Positions 24,642-33,759 of a stretch of 43,361 nucleotides of DNA are shown here, piece after piece. The stretch is taken from assembly GCA_017303575.1 (NCBI GenBank), contig JAFLCL010000043.1:1-43361 (forward strand). The letters run 5' to 3'. Position 1 is the first letter of the stretch. Each line of letters starts with the position of its first letter. The notes under the pieces are model-generated. The model did no database searches. It had not been told where the DNA came from and saw nothing but the letters and a program-made list of their open reading frames with translations. The position numbers and the translations under genes were made by a program. This DNA is from Deltaproteobacteria bacterium. Its GTDB lineage: Bacteria > Myxococcota_A > Polyangia > Polyangiales > Sandaracinaceae.

Positions 24642-25093
24642 CCGCGCCGCGCGACGGCTTCGACGACCCCGTGCTCGGTCGGTTCGAGCCCCACCACGAG
24701 ATTGCCTACACGACTACGCGTACTCCGAGGCGAGCGAAGCCCTACCGCTTGATCTGGGAGCCCCGCGACCCCGAGGTGCCCACCGTCGCGATCGAAGTAG
24801 CTCGCGAGTACGCGTCGTGGTTCGAGACCGAGCGGCGCCGGATCCACGCGCACGTCGCTGACGCATTGTGGTCACTCTGGCAGCGGAGCTGGTCCTCTTC
24901 GAAGGACCGCCGTGACGTGCGGACCACCCTGCGCGGCTTCGCCCGTCGGATCACCCTCCGCTCGCTCACGGTGAGCCTAGAGGACGACCTCGCCGTCTAC
25001 GCGACCTATGTCGACGGCGACCTCTTCGGTGGTCACCGCATCCTCCAGGGGCTCCTCGACCGAGACCTGATGAAGCCGGAACTACAAGGCTGA
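24638..25093 (+). CDS. Small protein resembling DUF2262/DUF6985-type domains
   Basis: 151 residues, translated directly after the phosphatase by an ATGA overlap. It starts with DDPVLGRFEPH and ends with YVDGDLFGGHRI, both reminiscent of the opening and the DGDLFxGH element of DUF2262/DUF6985-like proteins (recognition by eye, moderate). The middle is basic and helical (ASWFETERRRIHAHVADALW). No signal peptide or membrane segment. Third-position G/C is slightly lower than in neighbours. Function unknown. It faces the M15-type gene tail-to-tail with a seven-base gap. Confidence 0.75.
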   Translation: MTAPRDGFDDPVLGRFEPHHEIAYTTTRTPRRAKPYRLIWEPRDPEVPTVAIEVAREYASWFETERRRIHAHVADALWSLWQRSWSSSKDRRDVRTTLRGFARRITLRSLTVSLEDDLAVYATYVDGDLFGGHRILQGLLDRDLMKPELQG

Positions 25094-25100
25094 CGTCGGC

Positions 25101-26495
25101 TCAGGGCGTCGCGCGGAGCTCGACGTCTTCTTCGCGGGTGACGATCACCGCGCCTGCGTCGTCGTAGCCGCGCAGGGTGATGCGGCGGCGGCCGAGCATC
25201 GTGAAGGTGCGTGTGATCGCCCGACGCGTGCTGCGGGCGACGCCCGAGATCTCGTCCACGAGCGGCGTGCCATCCGCATCGACCTCGATCGCCACGACCG
25301 CCGCGCTCGGTCGCTCGAGGCCGATCTCGAACGTGTCGCCCGTGCGCGGCTGCACGAAGAGCGCGTCGCTCGCGGACGCCTCGATCCACGCCGTGCGCGC
25401 CGCGAGCTCGACGCCGGTGCCATCACGCGCGACCGCCTCGATGCGGTGTCGCTGGCCATCGGCACAGCCACCGACGAGGCGCGCGAAGCCCTCCGCCCGC
25501 ACGCCCTCGCCCACGTCGCGGCCATCGATCGTGTAGGCGACGCGCTCGGTGCCCATCGGTGGCTCGGCGCGCAGCGTGTAGCCCTCCGCTGCGCCACTTC
25601 CCGACTCGAGAGTCCAGCGCACCGCGAACGTCTCGTCGATCTCGTTGCAGATCGCGCCGATCGGAAAGCCCTCCGCGGGCGACATGCGAAGTCGCGACTC
25701 CGTCTGCGGGCCGTAGTCACCGTCTTCCGCGATCACGTCCTCGGGGTGGTTGCGGTTCCACAAGCGCTGGAACGCGCGCACCGAGAGGCCAGGCAGAGAC
25801 ACGCCGCCCGCGACGTAGTCGTAGTGCGGGAGATCACCCGCGCCGTGCCAGCGCCAGCCGTTGCCCTCGAGCGCGCTCCGCCACGCCGTGTACTCGGACG
25901 TGTCGATCGCGAGGCCCGACTCGTGCGGGCTCGTGCCCGGCGACGCTGCGAGCGTGATGCCGCACAGGCCGGCGCGGTACCAGCGATAGAGCATCAGCTG
26001 CTGCGGAAGCGTGCGCAGCGTGCTGTTCACGCTCAGCGACCCCGGGCCATCCTCGATCGCGCTCGCGAGCCCGGCAGCCGCAGGGCTCTGAAGCCACGGC
26101 AGCGCGGCCGAGCCGAGCTCGAGGCCCGGGATCCCATCGATGCGCGCCATCGTGCCCGGCTCGAGACACTCGAGCTCTTCGATCAGCTGCTCCGAGAGCG
26201 GACGCACGACCGCCGTCGAGCACCCTCCACCAGCGACCGCCTCGTCGATGGTGAGCCCGTCTCCGCTCGTGCCGAATGGGGGCTCGAAGCACGTGGGCAT
26301 GCCCGCATCGGAGGCCGAGAACGCGTCGACGGTGCTCGGCGCGTCGCGCGGCGGGCCCGCGTCCACGCGCGGATCGAGGTGAGCGTCCTCGGTCACTCCA
26401 GGGCCCGAGTCGTTGCCGCGAATCTCGCCTTCACACGCGGCCAGGAGCACGAGCGATGTGACGGAGATCGTCGTCGAGAGGCGCAGGATCGACAT
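25101..26495 (-). CDS. Lipoprotein with VanY/M15-type D-Ala-D-Ala carboxypeptidase core and peptidoglycan-binding motif
   Basis: 464 residues. Lipoprotein signal with LLAAC, then an Asp/Pro-rich spacer (VDAGPPRDAPSTVDAFSASD). Residues ~150-245 have the LAS/M15 metallopeptidase pattern: SPHESGLAIDT (His and Asp ligands) and LPHYDY (His ligand). A PG_binding_1-like stretch follows (RAFQRLWNRNHPED, DGDYGPQTESRLR), pointing to peptidoglycan as target. Two C-terminal beta domains (~300-464) complete it. It would trim or remodel cell-wall peptides at the envelope; whether it is active is not shown. The start is ATG 26495; GTG 26528 would add 11 residues. Confidence 0.82.
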   Translation of the reverse strand: MSILRLSTTISVTSLVLLAACEGEIRGNDSGPGVTEDAHLDPRVDAGPPRDAPSTVDAFSASDAGMPTCFEPPFGTSGDGLTIDEAVAGGGCSTAVVRPLSEQLIEELECLEPGTMARIDGIPGLELGSAALPWLQSPAAAGLASAIEDGPGSLSVNSTLRTLPQQLMLYRWYRAGLCGITLAASPGTSPHESGLAIDTSEYTAWRSALEGNGWRWHGAGDLPHYDYVAGGVSLPGLSVRAFQRLWNRNHPEDVIAEDGDYGPQTESRLRMSPAEGFPIGAICNEIDETFAVRWTLESGSGAAEGYTLRAEPPMGTERVAYTIDGRDVGEGVRAEGFARLVGGCADGQRHRIEAVARDGTGVELAARTAWIEASASDALFVQPRTGDTFEIGLERPSAAVVAIEVDADGTPLVDEISGVARSTRRAITRTFTMLGRRRITLRGYDDAGAVIVTREEDVELRATP

Positions 26496-26557
26496 GGCGG
26501 CCGAGCGTGCCTGCGTTTTTCCGGTCACACCACGGCCGCCCGTGTGTTTCGTCGCGC

Positions 26558-26995
26558 ATGAAGCCGATCTCCGTGCTCGCGATCACCTCGATGCTCCTCA
26601 CCGGCTGCGCCGCCGACGGCGCGCCGATCGAGGGTGACCTGGTGGTCACGGAGGCAGGCCTCGCAGCGCCGATCGCGGTGGGGACGGCGTGCACGTTCCG
26701 TCTGCGGCCCGCTTGGAGACAAGGCGTGAACTGTCAGCTCCTCGTCACGTGCCCGACCGAGGCCGGGACGGGCACCGATCTCTTCGGAGGTCGTCGCGTG
26801 GGTGGCTACGCGCGCTGCGACACGGAGGATCACGCGTTCCTCCGCGCGAACGACGATCAGCACCTCGACGGCGACCCCGCGATCGATCTCGACCTCGCGG
26901 CCCACACGCTCACATGGCGTGATCGCGATGCGGCGCAGACGCTGACGCTCGCCATCGTCGGTGACATCCGCCCCACCGTGTGGACCGAAGACTGA
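26558..26995 (+). CDS. Small lipoprotein
   Basis: 145 residues. The signal peptide ends with the lipobox LLTGC (MKPISVLAITSMLLTGC). The mature domain has three cysteines (ACTFRLRP, NCQLLVTCP, ARCDTEDH) and is beta-rich; I do not recognise it. It is divergent from the M15-type gene. Its stop and the stop of ureidoglycolate lyase on the other strand abut as TGA-TCA. Confidence 0.78.
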   Translation: MKPISVLAITSMLLTGCAADGAPIEGDLVVTEAGLAAPIAVGTACTFRLRPAWRQGVNCQLLVTCPTEAGTGTDLFGGRRVGGYARCDTEDHAFLRANDDQHLDGDPAIDLDLAAHTLTWRDRDAAQTLTLAIVGDIRPTVWTED

Positions 26996-27514
26996 TCACC
27001 GCGGCGGGATCTGGACCTGAACGAGGCCCGGCGCGATCGCGACCTCGTGGCAGTCGCCGTCGGTCCCATCCGAGAACAGCGCATTGACGAAGTCTGCTGT
27101 CTCGTCGAGCGCGATCATCGGGTGATGCCAGACGCCAGGCGCGTAGGTGATCGCGCAGGGGCCTTCGACCACGAACGCGTCGAGGCTGGACAGATCGGGT
27201 CGATCGCCGCCGCGCGCGACGACCACCAAGAAGCGAGACGCACGCATCGGCGCAAACAGCTGGGTCGAGCTCGGATGTCGCTCCAGCCGAAGCACCGGGA
27301 CGAGCTCACCCTCGTTCCACGGCTGACAGCGGAACAGCGACGCCGTGCACCGCGCCGCGGGCCCGCGGCGAGACTCGAGCACGGCCTGCGCGTCCCAAGC
27401 CTGGGCGGTCCCGTGGTTCGCGCTGCGCGCCGTGTGCTCGTCGCCCGCGGCGACCAGCGAGCCATAAGGCGCATAGCGTTCTCGCTCGATCGGCTGCGCG
27501 ACGACGGTCTTCAT
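26996..27514 (-). CDS. allA: Ureidoglycolate lyase
   Basis: 172 residues, the family's normal size. It splits ureidoglycolate to glyoxylate and urea, the last step of the allantoicase route. Recognised from the N-terminal ERERYAPYGSLVAAG, LVPVLRLERHPSSTQLFAP, and the cupin-like GVWHHPMIAL with paired histidines; RFLVVVARGG is also typical. The ATG at 27514 follows a TATCGT hexamer by 8 bases. It stands apart from the other purine genes: the urate oxidase lies 5 kb away and the allB-uraH run 9 kb away. Confidence 0.9.
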   Translation of the reverse strand: MKTVVAQPIERERYAPYGSLVAAGDEHTARSANHGTAQAWDAQAVLESRRGPAARCTASLFRCQPWNEGELVPVLRLERHPSSTQLFAPMRASRFLVVVARGGDRPDLSSLDAFVVEGPCAITYAPGVWHHPMIALDETADFVNALFSDGTDGDCHEVAIAPGLVQVQIPPR

Positions 27515-27522
27515 CACGCGAG

Positions 27523-27528
27523 ACGATA
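27523..27528 (-). promoter_or_regulatory. Candidate -10 element (TATCGT), leaderless start of allA
   Basis: On the minus strand TGTATCGT precedes the ATG at 27514, leaving 8 bases between hexamer and start. The same octamer is found before the MFS gene at 18522-18529. Confidence 0.4.
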
Positions 27529-27592
27529 CACGAGCACCCAAACCTCCCGCTGCTCGCGGGTCTCTGGGTCGGTCGCCTTCGGGTGGCCGCGT

Positions 27593-27612
27593 GAGACCGA
27601 CACGGCGGTCTC
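27593..27612. promoter_or_regulatory. Perfect inverted repeat between allA and the TPR gene
   Basis: GAGACCG and CGGTCTC, seven bases each, are separated by six bases, in the 191-base divergent intergenic region. A 10-base direct repeat CGTGCGCGTC (27640-27649 and 27655-27664) lies just downstream. Either could be an operator; no binding protein can be named. Confidence 0.35.
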
Positions 27613-27705
27613 GACCTTGGAGCGCTCCCCGCCCCGACACGTGCGCGTCTGACTCGTGCGCGTCGGGTGCGGCGCTGCGCTCCGTCCGCACTGCCCGAGG
27701 TGACC

Positions 27706-30700
27706 ATGTCGATGCCCCGCGCGCTCGGCTCCCACTGCCTGCTCGTCTGGCTCGCCCTCCCCATCAGCCCGCCCCGCGCCGCGGCGCAGTCGGGTGAGGT
27801 GTGCATCTCGCCCGCGGTCGAAGCGTCGCTGGGCCGATGCGAGACCAGGCCAGCGACTGCCTCGGGCGCGCCGCCGACCGCGCCGACCAGCCACCTCCCT
27901 TCGGCACCGAGCTCGGTCGAGCGCACACGCGAGACACCCGAGGGACCGAGCCTGACGGCGGATCGCGCCATCGCACCCCATGCGCAAGAGCGCTCGGGGG
28001 CCCTCCTCGATCGCGAGATCACGACGCTCGAGCGCATCGTGCAGCGGCTCGATCCCGCCGACCCGCGAGGCGCGGACTACCTCTTTCGACTCGCCGAGAG
28101 CCACCTCGAGGCCGAGCGCGGCCACACCGTCGCCGCGCGAGCGCGCGACGAGGCCGTGTTCGCGGCGGAGCGAGCGGGCGACGACACGCGCGCCGCGAGC
28201 CTCCGCGCCGAACAGGCGAGCGAAGAGGCCCGCGCGACGACGTCGCGCGAAGGTGCCATTCGAGCGTTCGCGCGCATCCTCGAGGACTACCCCAGTTTCT
28301 CACGCGCCGACGAGGTGCTCTTTTCGCTCGCGGCCTCCCTCGAAGACCTCCGCCAGATGGACCGCGCACGACAAGTCTATCTGCGCTTGGTGCGCGACCA
28401 TCCCGGCAGTCGATTCGTGCCGTATGCCTGGCTCGCGTTCGGAGAGCACTACTTCGCCGAAGGCGACATGAGCGCCGCGCGCCAGTTCTACGAGCGTGTG
28501 CTCGAGACGCCTCCCGAGCGAAATCCCATGTACGGATTCGCGCTCTACAAGCTCGCCTGGGTCCACTACAACCTCGAGGACTTCCGCACCTCGCTCGCGA
28601 CGTTCACCCGCGTGCTCGACCACACCCGAGAGCATCCCGACGCACGAGACGCCGAGGCGCTCGCCCGACAAGCGCGGCGCGAGCTCGTGATGCCCTATGC
28701 GCGCGTCGGACGGCCGCCCTTGGCCGTGGCGTTCTTCCGTCGACAAGCCCGTTCCGAGGCGGAGGTGCTCGAGATGCTGGAGAGCTTGGCGTCGCTCTAC
28801 GTGGACACGGGCCAGTGGCCCGAGAGCATCGCGACTCACCACCTATTGATGGCGGAGGCACCCTCGTCGGATCATCTGTGTGCTTGGCAGACCCACGTCA
28901 CCGAGGCCGTGATCGCCTCGCGGCCCAAGCCCGAGCAACGCACGGAGATCGAGAGGCTGCTCGACGTCCAAACGCGCTTCACGACTGGCACTCATCCCGT
29001 CGCCGACGTGACCGCTTGTCGGACGAGCGTCGCGCGCGTGACGTACGAGACAGCCGTCGCCTGGCACCGGGAGGCGGTCGGTACGGACTCCCAGCCCGGC
29101 ACCCGCGACCGGCGCACGATGACGCTCGCCGCCAGCCTCTACGATCTGGCGCTCTCCATCCCCGATCTGGCGTCGATCGAGATGCCCGGCATCGACCGCG
29201 AGGACTGGCCCACGCCAGCACGAGTCGCCTATGCGCGCGCCGAGCTGGCCTATGCGACCGAGGACTGGGCCGGCTGTGGGCCGGCGTTCGACCGCGTCGT
29301 CGAGCTCGAGCCGAATGGCACTCTCACGGACGACGCTGCCTATGCCTCCGTGCTCTGCTGGGACCACGTCTACCAGACGGACTACGAGCCTCGTGAGGGC
29401 GCGCGCGCCGAGACGACGAGCCTGGCGGCGCGAGATCTCACCGAGGGCGAGACTCGCATGCTGGCCGCGTTCGCGCGGTTCGCGTGCGTCGCCCCCGCGA
29501 GCGCCGATCTGCCCCAAGTCCAGTACCGCCGCGCGCGTGTCTACTACGAAGCGAACCACTTCGAAGAAGCTGCGAGCCTGTTCCGGAGCGTCGCGTTCGA
29601 TCACCCCACGCACGAGCTGGCCGAGTTTGCTGCCAACCTCTATCTGGACTCCTTGAATGGCATGCTGCGACGCGACGCGCGGGCCTCCTGCGAGTCACGG
29701 ATCGCAGCGGACCTCGAGCCACTCGCCGAGAACCTGTGTGCGACCGCGGACGCCCGCGACGCGCACTCGGAGGCGTGCGAGGCGTTCGTCACGATCCGCT
29801 GCGGCCTCTTGCGACGGGGCGCCGAGGCCCTCGGGGCGGCCGGGCGGCACCGCGAGGCCGCGACGGCGTACGTCTCGATCGTTCGTTCCCATGGGGAGTG
29901 CGCCGACCTCGACGAAGTGCTCTACGACGCCGCGATCCACTACGAAGCGGCGCGCCTGCTCGGCCGCGCGATCCGCGTGCGGCAGGTGCTCGTGGAGCGC
30001 TTCCCCGACCGACCGCTCGCTCGGCCCGCGCTCTACCAGCTCGGCGCGAACTACCACGCTCTCGCGATCTACCCGCAGGCCGCAGAGCACTACGAGCGTT
30101 ACGCGCGGAGGTTCCCGGAGGATGCGCCGTGTCCCGAGCCCGAGCGCGCACAGGACCGCTGTCCCCAGGCACACGTCGCGCTGGAGACCGCGGTGTTCTT
30201 CCGCCTCGGCCTCGGCGAAGAGGAGCGAGCCCTCGAGGACGCACGGCTCTACGAGCGCAGCTTTCGACGCACGCGTCCTCGCGAGACGGCGCAGGTCGTC
30301 TTCTCGCTCGGCTCCATCCACGAGCGTCGCGGCGACTGGGCGCGCGTGTTCTCGCACTACCACGCCTTCCTGCGGGACTACGGTCGCACCGCGCTGCCGC
30401 ACGAGATCCTCCGTGCCCACGTGCAACTCGGACGGGCCCAGTGGGAGCAGGGTCGAAGGGAGGAGTCGATGCCTCACTTCCGAGCGGCCGAGTCGGCGTG
30501 GACGCGACTGGCACCCATGTACGCCGCGCCCGCCGCGAGCGAAGGGGACGCCATCCAGCGCGCGCGCGCGGCAGAGGCAGCGTCGGAGGCACTGTTCCAT
30601 CTGGCCGAGCTCGCCTATCTGGAATTCACCGCAGTGCGATTCCCTCGCTTCTCGGGGCCGGCGACACTCGCGCGTGTGCAGCGCTGGTCGGGGGAGTCTT

Positions 30701-31335
30701 TGGGGCCTTGGTTGCAGCGAAAGATCGCGGCGCTGAGGCAGGCAGAGACACAGTACGGGCGCATCGAGCCGCTCGGGATCCCGGAGTGGCGCATCGCCGC
30801 TGCCGAGCGCGTGGGCGAGATGTTCCGCAGCATCGTCGACGACGTCCGCACGGCGCCGGTGCCCGAGGAGATCGCAGCCGTGCCCGAGCTCCTCGACGCC
30901 TACGAAGACACGCTCGAGGCGCTGCTCAACGGCTCGAGCGCCGGCGGAGACGGTCGATGGGACACCGAAGACGATGTGCGCTGTCCCGAGAGTGTCAGTC
31001 GCTCGCGCCTGGCCGAGACCGCCGATTCGATTCCCCCGCAGTGCGCAGCCGCCCCGATCTCGCGCGCGATGCTGGCGTTCGAGCACTGTCTCGGCCTCGC
31101 GACCCGGGTCCGCTGGTTCAACGAGTGGTCCTCGCGCTGTGAGTCGGCGCTCAACGAGCTCGACCGCCGCGAATACCCACTGGCCGCCGAGCTGCGCGGG
31201 ACCGCCTCGTATTCGTCGGAGGAGCTCGAGAGCCCCGACTCGCTCGGACGAGACGGCGACCTCGAGCTCGCGCCTGCGGAGGACGTTGCGCTCGAGGCCC
31301 CACCCACCGAGGCGAGCGAGCGCCCCGAGTCGTGA
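27706..31335 (+). CDS. Large exported TPR-repeat protein
   Basis: 1209 residues. The signal peptide is followed by cleavage near PRAAAQSG. After a ~90-residue disordered stretch, nearly the whole protein is built of helical hairpins with TPR features, for example FSRADEVLFSLAASLEDLRQ, YRRARVYYEANHFEEAASLF and ARPALYQLGANYHALAIYPQ. Scattered Cys pairs in the middle suggest disulfides. The C-terminus is acidic and Pro/Glu-rich. This resembles long periplasmic TPR proteins of myxobacteria, some linked to gliding or outer-membrane assembly; no specific name is justified. The ATG at 27706 is preceded by GAGGTGA. Confidence 0.87.
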   Translation: MSMPRALGSHCLLVWLALPISPPRAAAQSGEVCISPAVEASLGRCETRPATASGAPPTAPTSHLPSAPSSVERTRETPEGPSLTADRAIAPHAQERSGALLDREITTLERIVQRLDPADPRGADYLFRLAESHLEAERGHTVAARARDEAVFAAERAGDDTRAASLRAEQASEEARATTSREGAIRAFARILEDYPSFSRADEVLFSLAASLEDLRQMDRARQVYLRLVRDHPGSRFVPYAWLAFGEHYFAEGDMSAARQFYERVLETPPERNPMYGFALYKLAWVHYNLEDFRTSLATFTRVLDHTREHPDARDAEALARQARRELVMPYARVGRPPLAVAFFRRQARSEAEVLEMLESLASLYVDTGQWPESIATHHLLMAEAPSSDHLCAWQTHVTEAVIASRPKPEQRTEIERLLDVQTRFTTGTHPVADVTACRTSVARVTYETAVAWHREAVGTDSQPGTRDRRTMTLAASLYDLALSIPDLASIEMPGIDREDWPTPARVAYARAELAYATEDWAGCGPAFDRVVELEPNGTLTDDAAYASVLCWDHVYQTDYEPREGARAETTSLAARDLTEGETRMLAAFARFACVAPASADLPQVQYRRARVYYEANHFEEAASLFRSVAFDHPTHELAEFAANLYLDSLNGMLRRDARASCESRIAADLEPLAENLCATADARDAHSEACEAFVTIRCGLLRRGAEALGAAGRHREAATAYVSIVRSHGECADLDEVLYDAAIHYEAARLLGRAIRVRQVLVERFPDRPLARPALYQLGANYHALAIYPQAAEHYERYARRFPEDAPCPEPERAQDRCPQAHVALETAVFFRLGLGEEERALEDARLYERSFRRTRPRETAQVVFSLGSIHERRGDWARVFSHYHAFLRDYGRTALPHEILRAHVQLGRAQWEQGRREESMPHFRAAESAWTRLAPMYAAPAASEGDAIQRARAAEAASEALFHLAELAYLEFTAVRFPRFSGPATLARVQRWSGESLGPWLQRKIAALRQAETQYGRIEPLGIPEWRIAAAERVGEMFRSIVDDVRTAPVPEEIAAVPELLDAYEDTLEALLNGSSAGGDGRWDTEDDVRCPESVSRSRLAETADSIPPQCAAAPISRAMLAFEHCLGLATRVRWFNEWSSRCESALNELDRREYPLAAELRGTASYSSEELESPDSLGRDGDLELAPAEDVALEAPPTEASERPES

Positions 31336-31345
31336 GGCGGACGCG

Positions 31346-32371
31346 TCAGCGCTTGCGCGCGAGCACGACCTTGTAGGTGTCGGCGCGGGTCCGCATGTCC
31401 TCGAAGAGGCGCGTGCCCGGGTCGCGCGCGAAGTTCTTCATCGCGAGCTCGGCTTCGCTCTTCTTGCGCGGGCCGTAGACGGGGATGCGGAACGCCGGGA
31501 ACTTGGCGAGCGCCTGATCGCAGTAGGCCTGGATGCGCGCCTGATCGAGGTGGCGCGCGCGGACGCCCTCCTCGTTCACGTCGGCGACCTCGACGATCTC
31601 GATCCCGATCGACTCCATGAAGTCGAACGAGGGCTGCCATGCCTTGTCGGGGATGGCGTTGCCCCACGTGAGGAAGCCACCGGGCTTGAGGATGCGCTTG
31701 GCCGTGCGGAAGAACTTTCGATCCTCCTCGGTCATGTGGTCGCCCTGATCGGTCACGTGCGTCTCGCACACGGCGACGATGTCGGCGACGCCGTCGTCGA
31801 TCGGGAGCTTGGTCGCATCGGCGTGCGTCGCCACGAGCCTGCCGCGGTGCTTGGGGACGAACTTGCGGCGCGCGGTCTTCACGCCCGCGAGCTGCATGTC
31901 GACGGCCTCGTACGTGCAGCTCGGAAGCACGCTGGTGCAGACGTGATCGGCGCCCGCGCCGGTGCCGCAGCCCATCTCCACGATGTGCACGCGCCCGTTG
32001 CGGGTGCGGACGAGCTCACGGATCGCGTCGAAGTGGTAGAGGCCGCTGTAGGCGTTGCGACCGAAGCGCTGCGGGTCGTCCGCGCTCGTGGGCGCCGGGC
32101 CCCAGCTCGTCGGCCAGTCGTAGCCCCAGGTGTTGAACGTGAACTCGTACGGCACGCCCGTGTCGCTCCGCACCGTCCCCACCGATCGGTAGAGCGCGTA
32201 GAGCAGCGAGTAGACCGACTGCTTGGTGTAGTCCTGCTCCTCGACGTGACCGTCCGAGGACGAGACCTTGCCTCGATCGAACGCACCGCTCAGCACCCAC
32301 GCCGTGACGATCCCCTGCAGCTCGCGCATGGAGTAGTCGGTCGTCTCGCTCAACTTCGTGAAGATATCCAT
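31346..32371 (-). CDS. Class I SAM-dependent methyltransferase
   Basis: 341 residues. The SAM-binding motif I is IVEMGCGTGAGADHV near residue 125, followed by the acidic loop YEAVDMQ and the later KRILKPGGFLTWGN, all typical of class I methyltransferases. A ~110-residue N-terminal region (SDGHVEEQDYTKQSVYSLLY) probably caps the substrate site. The substrate is unknown; the fold is shared with small-molecule methyltransferases. GAGG lies close upstream of the ATG at 32371. It converges tightly with the TPR gene and diverges from the urate oxidase gene. Confidence 0.85.
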   Translation of the reverse strand: MDIFTKLSETTDYSMRELQGIVTAWVLSGAFDRGKVSSSDGHVEEQDYTKQSVYSLLYALYRSVGTVRSDTGVPYEFTFNTWGYDWPTSWGPAPTSADDPQRFGRNAYSGLYHFDAIRELVRTRNGRVHIVEMGCGTGAGADHVCTSVLPSCTYEAVDMQLAGVKTARRKFVPKHRGRLVATHADATKLPIDDGVADIVAVCETHVTDQGDHMTEEDRKFFRTAKRILKPGGFLTWGNAIPDKAWQPSFDFMESIGIEIVEVADVNEEGVRARHLDQARIQAYCDQALAKFPAFRIPVYGPRKKSEAELAMKNFARDPGTRLFEDMRTRADTYKVVLARKR

Positions 32372-32501
32372 GCTCGCCTCGTCGCCTCGCTCGCGGGCAA
32401 AGCGCCGACGAGGAGGCGCACAGTGCAGGAGCGCCCCCGCGCTGGCAACGGCCACGGTCGAGAGGTCGCTCGAATCGCCGCGCCGCGTCCCGCGGCCGTC
32501 G

Positions 32502-32507
32502 TACCAT
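32502..32507 (+). promoter_or_regulatory. Candidate -10 element (TACCAT), leaderless start of the urate oxidase gene
   Basis: TACCAT ends exactly 6 bases before the GTG at 32514, with no Shine-Dalgarno. Confidence 0.4.
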
Positions 32508-32513
32508 CGCGCC

Positions 32514-33701
32514 GTGCTCGACGAGTGGCTCTCCTACGGTCTTCGCCTCTTCCACCTGATCGCCGGCATCATGTGGATCGGGACGTCCTTCTACTTCGTC
32601 TGGCTCGACTTCAGCTTCGAGCCGCTGCCACAGGGAGAAGGGGCGGAGAAGAAGGAAGGCGTCGAGGGCGAGACCTACATGGTCCACGGCGGCTTCTTCT
32701 ACCGAGTGGAGAAGCAAAAGCCGACGAAGCTCCCGCCCAACCTCCACTGGTTCAAGTACGAGGCGCTCCTCACGTACGTGAGCGGCTTCCTGCTCTTGCT
32801 CCTCGTGTACTGGACCGGCGGCGGCATGGCGCTGATGGGCCCCACGCGTATCCCACTCTCGCACCCGCACGTCGCGTACGCGATCTCGCTCGGGTCGTTG
32901 ATCGGCGCGTGGGTGATCTACGACCTCCTCTGGAAATTCGTCGGCAAGGCGCAGCCCACGATCGCGCTCGTGATCTCGCTCGCGCTCCTGGTCGGCGCGA
33001 TCTTCGGCTACTGCTCGGTCTTCCCGGGCCGCGCGGCCTTCATCCACACCGGCGCGATGATCGGCACGATCATGATCTGCAACGTGTGGATGCGGATCCT
33101 CCCGGCGCAGCGACGCATGATCGCCAAGCGCCTCGCGGGCGAGGAGCCCGACTGGGCCGAGGGCGCGGCTGCCAAACAGCGCTCGCTGCACAACAGCTAC
33201 GTGACGATCCCCGTCTTGTTCACGATGATCTCGAACCACTTCAGCTTCGCGTTCGATCACCGGCTGAACTGGGCGATCCTGTGCGGGCTGACGGTGATCG
33301 GCGCGAGCGTGCGCCACCTGATGATCACCATCGAGCGCAAGCAGACGGCGTGGTGGGCGTTCGCGCCCGCGAGCCTGGGCTTCGCGATGGTGGTGTTCGT
33401 GACGTGGCCCGCGCCGCCGCCCGAGGTGACCGGCCCCCCTGTGTCGTTCGCCGAGGCCAACCAGATCATCATGGACCGCTGCTGGCAGTGCCACAGCTCG
33501 CACCCGACCGACGACGTGTTCCACAGCCCGCCCAACGGCGTGGTCTTCGAGACGCCGACAGCGATCGCCTCGTATGCGCCGCGTATCCGCTTCCGCGCGT
33601 GCGAGTCCCGCTCGATGCCGCTCGGCAACCGGACGAACATGACGGACGAGGAGCGCGACACGCTCCAGCGCTGGATCGATCAGGGCGCTCGCCTCGACTG
33701 A
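32514..33701 (+). CDS. puuD: Membrane urate oxidase, PuuD type, with cytochrome c domain
   Basis: 395 residues. The N-terminal ~300 residues form about eight membrane helices of the PF06181 (urate oxidase N-terminal) family: RLFHLIAGIMWIGTSFYFVW, FKYEALLTYVSGFLLLLLVY, LHNSYVTIPVLFTMISNHFS. The C-terminus (~305-395) is a cytochrome c domain with one heme site CWQCH at 323-327 and a likely Met ligand in SRSMPLGNRTNMT. PuuD oxidises urate to 5-hydroxyisourate and passes electrons to the respiratory chain instead of making peroxide. Allantoin pathway genes nearby support the role. The GTG at 32514 is chosen because the first helix begins there. Confidence 0.92.
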   Translation: MLDEWLSYGLRLFHLIAGIMWIGTSFYFVWLDFSFEPLPQGEGAEKKEGVEGETYMVHGGFFYRVEKQKPTKLPPNLHWFKYEALLTYVSGFLLLLLVYWTGGGMALMGPTRIPLSHPHVAYAISLGSLIGAWVIYDLLWKFVGKAQPTIALVISLALLVGAIFGYCSVFPGRAAFIHTGAMIGTIMICNVWMRILPAQRRMIAKRLAGEEPDWAEGAAAKQRSLHNSYVTIPVLFTMISNHFSFAFDHRLNWAILCGLTVIGASVRHLMITIERKQTAWWAFAPASLGFAMVVFVTWPAPPPEVTGPPVSFAEANQIIMDRCWQCHSSHPTDDVFHSPPNGVVFETPTAIASYAPRIRFRACESRSMPLGNRTNMTDEERDTLQRWIDQGARLD

Positions 33702-33759
33702 CCTCAGCGAACGGCCGCGTGCCTGGAGCGGCGCGGTCGATGGGAAGACGTGGTCGCGA

